Assembly: GCA_022072175.1 (NCBI GenBank)
Contig: JAJVIE010000003.1
Location: 120,598-184,597 of the forward strand
Length of the DNA stretch: 64,000 nucleotides
Source: Candidatus Omnitrophota bacterium
GTDB taxonomy: Bacteria > Omnitrophota > Gorgyraeia > 2-02-FULL-51-18
Direction of reading: 5' to 3'
Both the position numbers and the translations under genes were made by a program. The notes beneath the pieces are model-generated. The model did not search any database, was not told the origin of the DNA, and saw only the letters and a program-made list of their open reading frames with translations. Shown here one piece after another: positions 61,601 to 64,000 of the stretch (its first letter is position 1; every line of letters begins with the position of its first letter).

Positions 61601-64000
61601 GGGTCGATCCATCGACGGTGTCCGTCACCAAGAGCCGCGACGGGGCTATCGATATCGATTTTGTCTGGGCCGCCGGCGACGGACGGCCCCGATCGCGCAC
61701 GATCCGGCTCATCGAGGCCGACCTCGCCGATCCCGCGGGTTATCCGCGGGTCCTGCGCCGCGAACTGCGGGAAGGGATCGACGGTTACTACCAGCGAGCG
61801 GGGATGCACCTGCCGGTGTTCCAGCGGAACTTCATCGGTACGATCGGCGCGGCCCTGCGGCCCGGAGGGTTCATCGCCACCGACGCTTCGGCTTGGGTGC
61901 GCGGCAATTTCCTGGATACGCGCGGATACAACGCGCAGGACCTCTCGGGTGCCTATGTCCCCGAGGAGATCGACGCGCGGGTGACGCGACTGGTCTATAC
62001 CGCGCGTGAGCTCTTGCTCGGAAAGCGGCTCGACGGTCCGGAGATGTCCAGCTACGGGTTCGAGAGCCGCGTTTTCCGGAAGCCGCTGGCGGAAGCCTCG
62101 GGCGCCCGTCTGGCGGCTCTGCCGGCGGAGGGGCCCTTGAAGCCCGCGCAGGCCCAGGACCTGCTCAACGGGGCCTTTACCGACTGGCTGAGGCCCGACA
62201 TCCTGCGCGGTCGTTTGTTGAGCGAGAAACTGCTCGCTCAGGAGCCCGGGGCCCGGAGGGCCCTGGTGGTGGGTAACGGTCTTCTGTCGTTGGCCGCCTA
62301 TCTGGAGCTGGCGGGTGTCGAGGTGACGTTCGTGGACCTCAACCCCTCGGCCATCGAGACCTTCGAGCTGTTCATCGGGCGGCTCAACAGGGACCTCGAA
62401 CGGTACGGACGCGACCCCGTCGAGATCGAGATCGTGCGTTCGGAGATCGGCGCGTTGGAGCCCGCGCGGACCAGCGGCGGAGAAGGCGCCTATGACATCG
62501 CGACGTTCATCGATCTGATCGGCGGAACACCCAAGGGCGATCCTGTCGATTGGCTGAAGAACACCGACCTCTTGCTGGGACGCAGAGCGTCGGTCGCGCT
62601 GGACACCGACCGTTACCGGGGTCCGCCCCTCGAGGAATTGTTGCTGCGGACGTTCGGTTCGGTCGGTTTCGAGCCCGAGATCTATCAGGGGTCGTACAAC
62701 GATCGTCCGACCAACCGCGTGTACCGTGTCGAGAGACGCCTTGATTCCTGGGCCGCGTCGCTGATCCGTCGGGCGGCCGCTCCGAGCGGCGCGCGGCTGG
62801 CGGACGGCCGCATCGGCGGTCTGTCGGAACAAGCCGCCCGATACTCCGACCACCTGCTCGGTCAACTCGACAGCAGCGGGACGCTCAACCTTCCGTCCGT
62901 TGCCGAGATCAATCGCTACACGAACCAACTGGTGCGAGCGACGCAGGAATTCGCCTCGTCCCCATCAGCGCCGGTGGCCCGCGAGCTGTGGGGCCGTCTG
63001 TATGTCCTGCGGGACCGGATCGAGGCCCTCCTCCAGGCCGCGTCACTGCCCGGATCCGCGTTGCGGTTGAGCCGGTCCGACCGGGAGTATCTCAGGGACT
63101 TCGTCTCGATCGAGCTGGCGTGGTTGAAAGTGCGCGTGCTCGAGGAGTGGGGCCGGATCGCCGGACCCGCTGAGGCGTTCCGCACGTACGCGCCCACCGT
63201 GCTGGAGGGCGCGGTGCTCCACGGCAACGCGGCCCGGGACCCTGTCGCGCGGGAAGCCTCGGCGGAGCTCGTCCGGTCGCTCAGACGTGAAGGCGGGATG
63301 GATATCGTCGGGTCGCTGAGAGCGAGGCTTTCGGGCCGTTCGCGGTCCGCGTACGCGCCTTTCCTCGACGCCAACGAAGCGCTCTGGACGGTCCGCCAGT
63401 GGCTCGTGCTGGCGGAGCGCCTGCGGACCGCGCTGTACGGTGCGCCGGGTCTGACCGGACCGGAGCGGGAACGCTGGGTGGGGCGTGAAACCTCCCAGAT
63501 CGACCGCGTCATCGACCAACTGCGCAGACTCGAACGCGCCTATGCCTCGGGAGCGCGTCTGGCCGAGAACGCCGCGCGGGAGGAGCTGAGCGGATCGCGT
63601 GAAGGTCGAACCGATCGTGTCCGCGCGCTGTTGGACGAGCTCGAGCTTTCCGGAGCGGTCAACCTGGAGGCCATCGACACGGTCTCGGGCGCTTGGCCGC
63701 TACGAGACCGCGATGGAGCCACGATCGCCGATCCCGCGGGAGCGCCCCGGATGCGTAGCCGCTCCGAGCACTTGCGCTTGGATGCCCTCGCGCTCGATGC
63801 GCTGTTGAGCGGGGACGTGGAGGCCTTCATCGCGCTCGACCCCGAGACCGGTCTGACGGTGGCGGACCTGGTGCGTATCCGGCCTCGGGTCCTGAGCCCT
63901 CGCGCGCGGTCGTGGGCTGTGTTGGCGGGGGCTTTGCACGATCTGGGATACCAGAGCCACCCCCGCGATCATCAGCGTGGGAGCAGGCAGCTGGCGGAGC
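55675..64000 (+). CDS. Giant exported multidomain protein, 3' end outside window
   Basis: One frame of 2,775 codons open to the window edge. The last in-frame stop upstream ends at 55581. TTG 55675 is chosen because it gives a signal peptide (basic KRLYKR, hydrophobic core, PLAAA-EV) just after the promoter; a GGGG run lies eight bases upstream. Modules: TIKI/ChaN-like domain (about 70-500; HIQDAH, VLVEGG, IAGGYHT), hydrophobic segment (618-655), kinase-like domain (690-930; Lys 754, IDFG at 879-882), unknown helical region (942-1516), two tandem methyltransferase-like units (1523-1820, 1831-2140), another methyltransferase (2160-2350; VVGNGLLSLAAYLELAG, VDLNPSAIE), helical region (2378-2620) and an HD-like start (LHDLGY, 2754-2759). 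Modules are separated by (S)GARLA motifs. Omnitrophota are known for giant proteins; function unknown. Confidence 0.88.
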   Translation, partial: MPITNNKRLYKRLIAFVVVCAVAVADIAPLAAAEVKTALHPLEALVRRPALLSVPVANAELKELHEAPSDTLIIHIQDAHSNLSAQENLAATLDRILRRHQVSLVLVEGGTRDSSLTPLRKVASPEVWRRVARKYLIEGRIAGEEYLNLTSDLPMRIIGIEDRGLYMDSLRAYARLAGQRGEILEYLREASAAVGTLKQAGYPRKLLDYEKDTAGPDGPAADGRAEALLAYAADKGIAGQIDWPQLTRLRDIKRLETGINYEVANIEQAAVLEELMRRGVADPTVEGFSGLSRSWDRSAAQYAYFENTFRIAKSKNIDLSAYPELLKYHEYLAAFQELDLEALLSEMDRLEERMYAEFLATPGQRRLRAIDRYLDLSRTAYQIRLSSDEFELLRINSPRFRTRAWLAAVNRALADGARESDWVPYRPVLDEGRGALEEFYGSVSRRDRAFVDNIERILSGERHKVAVVIAGGYHTAQLSRLFRQRGYSYAVLSPIVTAETDQRKYEEVLLRPLGGGTDAPAEPRAPRASSEMIRKMPLVEMEQDVADLTKDGALMAGTDEATAAQVALELLRPELAAETVSAAPAPERRPRESATTRSGPGLRGGRRSPVLIERAHPFVALAGIVYAIAQYGPWATAVGALVGEIALRVGVRSGLIRVVSGAEADYERDRQQGARLAGPTQARPLAELKEIFGADLESALSFASEGAVTEGQVAGWSSATAQVFTNQNMGVQRSVIRAEVSLSGRTEPLVFFIKTIEQPGRLDALEELTREEYHNRLMAEVDRGPDARVYTGGVRPALLIRRVRGEELSEDEIRRPDLRLIEALAEAYGGAAAVGLATGDSMQSYPENVFSFRDGRFVQVHRFKPWHIFRDEEGKIRFIDFGMSILNQAEVQRERERALETLVHALGAPSLEQRIRETFANAYRRGQALARQTQSGARLAEGYEESSSDLVSRGTPVETVASLARTPGDDVTYLSLRFDGRDLRRQLEVLRERDAAPEFLELLKSLGDDLYFVTDRTPKDTNGARPVYWQLSRAFSGGPSRSVMWKAAPGHWLQIKGVGDGSRYPLRPNLEPKLSSWDLLGGSKRSLAVQEIRNALQLHALWEELGRGGTGRSLVIGTPYEVIVPQSLPVLDADAGHALDPIRYLSSWLSEQAANVVRHLFQLHLHEKVDTLSSELLERLLVHLEPAQLRTWVPADVSPRSYERVSTAEEARIFYRSLFEAYGQMFTEPVMAFEDPAEYAREVRRLNGPAVDAIFEAAADNLGRIVGLSVGVGADLSDALSRKDLIAGSVPKDFDSAIVPGLMDTRFDARRAPLAMVSQVRFARMGLYWLSEVLTGDPAQASAAVDRFARTVRQVDAYVRSNVAADGQNVLLHRDYALQFLRWRSKEGTALLAIALDPPRGRLTSDVEPSGVEEIDAELVKLETDADRGRFTNFKQALGEITVLLMDFFDGIDIGDLDRRLAQALSRSAWSGPREMVYVANQLLHEAQDLPEDRLVGYLEQQIAQGFSGIRSRVRVSGARLADPTTALMTEINADLRIQAADRLALDTRSARAGLLDPVYLLHDEAVRSRINPNGKPLTVLYGAAGADLSNLLLSTDATTAYLVDVGSPDAEVLREELKDWDEVDFRAGGYLREKRAHGHALSSGRIDDLETKIVAELKAIGVDPSTVSVSEAEGGVEMRFAWGRPEAPAKERRVRFIASPIHDPQRYSAALKDALEQGIDGYYQRAALNVPVSYPRFLSTVAAAVRPGGFVAVDRVAYVARTFVPVDGSLAAGLDGYERVSVDPDATGIVEAARRHVLGLGAGAANYSGYGYDLQVFLRTEPQAGARLSAAAGRSGPEAVLATEPDRGRRLEAAAALGLDLRPIESGLLDPIYVLYARAAQERLNPLQRPLRVLYGGSGADVSSFLLSTGAAQGIFVDHTRFSVKRLRAYLGRWDDLGRTARRYYDQKRRWGYGAAAGRLRSPELKLLAELRAMGVDPSTVSVTKSRDGAIDIDFVWAAGDGRPRSRTIRLIEADLADPAGYPRVLRRELREGIDGYYQRAGMHLPVFQRNFIGTIGAALRPGGFIATDASAWVRGNFLDTRGYNAQDLSGAYVPEEIDARVTRLVYTARELLLGKRLDGPEMSSYGFESRVFRKPLAEASGARLAALPAEGPLKPAQAQDLLNGAFTDWLRPDILRGRLLSEKLLAQEPGARRALVVGNGLLSLAAYLELAGVEVTFVDLNPSAIETFELFIGRLNRDLERYGRDPVEIEIVRSEIGALEPARTSGGEGAYDIATFIDLIGGTPKGDPVDWLKNTDLLLGRRASVALDTDRYRGPPLEELLLRTFGSVGFEPEIYQGSYNDRPTNRVYRVERRLDSWAASLIRRAAAPSGARLADGRIGGLSEQAARYSDHLLGQLDSSGTLNLPSVAEINRYTNQLVRATQEFASSPSAPVARELWGRLYVLRDRIEALLQAASLPGSALRLSRSDREYLRDFVSIELAWLKVRVLEEWGRIAGPAEAFRTYAPTVLEGAVLHGNAARDPVAREASAELVRSLRREGGMDIVGSLRARLSGRSRSAYAPFLDANEALWTVRQWLVLAERLRTALYGAPGLTGPERERWVGRETSQIDRVIDQLRRLERAYASGARLAENAAREELSGSREGRTDRVRALLDELELSGAVNLEAIDTVSGAWPLRDRDGATIADPAGAPRMRSRSEHLRLDALALDALLSGDVEAFIALDPETGLTVADLVRIRPRVLSPRARSWAVLAGALHDLGYQSHPRDHQRGSRQLAE
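57691..63567 (+). repeat. Recurrent (S)GARLA[D/E/A/G] motif at domain borders
   Basis: Seven occurrences in one frame: 57691 (QGARLAG), 58477 (SGARLAE), 60223 (SGARLAD), 61147 (AGARLSA), 62098 (SGARLAA), 62785 (SGARLAD) and 63547 (SGARLAE). Spacings are about 262, 582, 308, 317, 229 and 254 residues. Codon choices differ between copies, so the protein motif is conserved and not a DNA repeat. Confidence 0.93.
60244..62097 (+). repeat. Tandem duplicated methyltransferase-like module in the giant protein
   Basis: Two units of about 305 residues, 60244-61146 and 61165-62097. Matching strings are GLLDPVYLL/GLLDPIYVL, VLYGAAGADLSNLLLST/VLYGGSGADVSSFLLST, GVDPSTVSV in both, GIDGYYQRA in both and VRPGGFVAVD/LRPGGFIATD. 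The DNA has diverged, so the duplication is old. Confidence 0.9.

Noticed and set aside
1-64000. CRISPR arrays, insertion sequences, tRNA and rRNA genes
   Set aside because: I saw no regularly spaced direct repeats, transposase, cloverleaf or rRNA-like sequence; intergenic gaps are too short for most of these.
55675-64000. The giant frame as several adjacent genes
   Set aside because: No in-frame stop occurs over 8.3 kb, modules follow without start signals, and the recurring GARLA motif is in the same frame throughout.

Overview
The window is a dense, GC-rich bacterial chromosome segment in which most genes touch or overlap by 1-20 bases (ATGA/GTGA junctions). A Gram-negative-type envelope is implied by ExbB/ExbD, two lipoproteins with peptidoglycan-binding domains, an AsmA-like protein, many signal peptides and a class A PBP5-type carboxypeptidase. 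The gene mix, the many PAS kinases with stand-alone receivers, and above all a secreted open frame of at least 2,775 codons at the right edge fit an uncultured lineage of the PVC group; Omnitrophota (OP3) is my best guess. That is an inference from gene content. No rRNA or tRNA gene is present to settle it.

Layout. 1-5981: signalling cluster with two PAS-rich histidine kinases and four receiver-only response regulators; the kinases share near-identical PAS units. 5990-9007: a peptidoglycan-binding lipoprotein with its own promoter and terminator, then a repair/housekeeping run (nnrE, a uracil/hypoxanthine glycosylase, thpR, sodC). 9053-15530: a kinase and receiver joined to a branched-chain amino-acid ABC transporter (livJ-H-M-G-F); livM and livG form one frame, probably through loss of one base near 14067. 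15547-23634: small Cys-rich protein (minus strand), secreted protein, D,D-carboxypeptidase, flavoprotein, maf, membrane spermidine-synthase-like protein, greA, dusB. 23643-27215: typA (with a terminator-like hairpin in its leader), rluB, glutaredoxin, and a small operon under a palindromic operator. 27237-31235: secreted Ca-binding-repeat proteins, a dienelactone hydrolase, a YacP-type nuclease, and an ABC-2 exporter pair on the minus strand. 31297-45572: lipoprotein, MgtE, Nudix, FecR-like, PfkB kinase, peroxiredoxin, CCA/poly(A) polymerase, ExbB/D, two paralogous one-domain HTH proteins, cation efflux, permease, AsmA-like, second YacP-type protein, rRNA methyltransferase, secreted propeller. 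45646-55479: complex I operon on the minus strand (A-B-CD-H-I-J-K-L-M-N) without nuoE/F/G. 55550-64000: regulatory region and the giant exported multidomain protein, cut off by the window end.

Regulatory signals are unusually legible: sigma70-type promoters stand out as AT-rich islands, and several place the start codon at or within a few bases of the expected transcription start, suggesting leaderless mRNAs. The most novel item is the giant protein. Unrelated modules (TIKI/ChaN-like, kinase-like, duplicated methyltransferase-like, second methyltransferase, helical, HD-like) are separated by a recurring (S)GARLA[D/E/A/G] motif.
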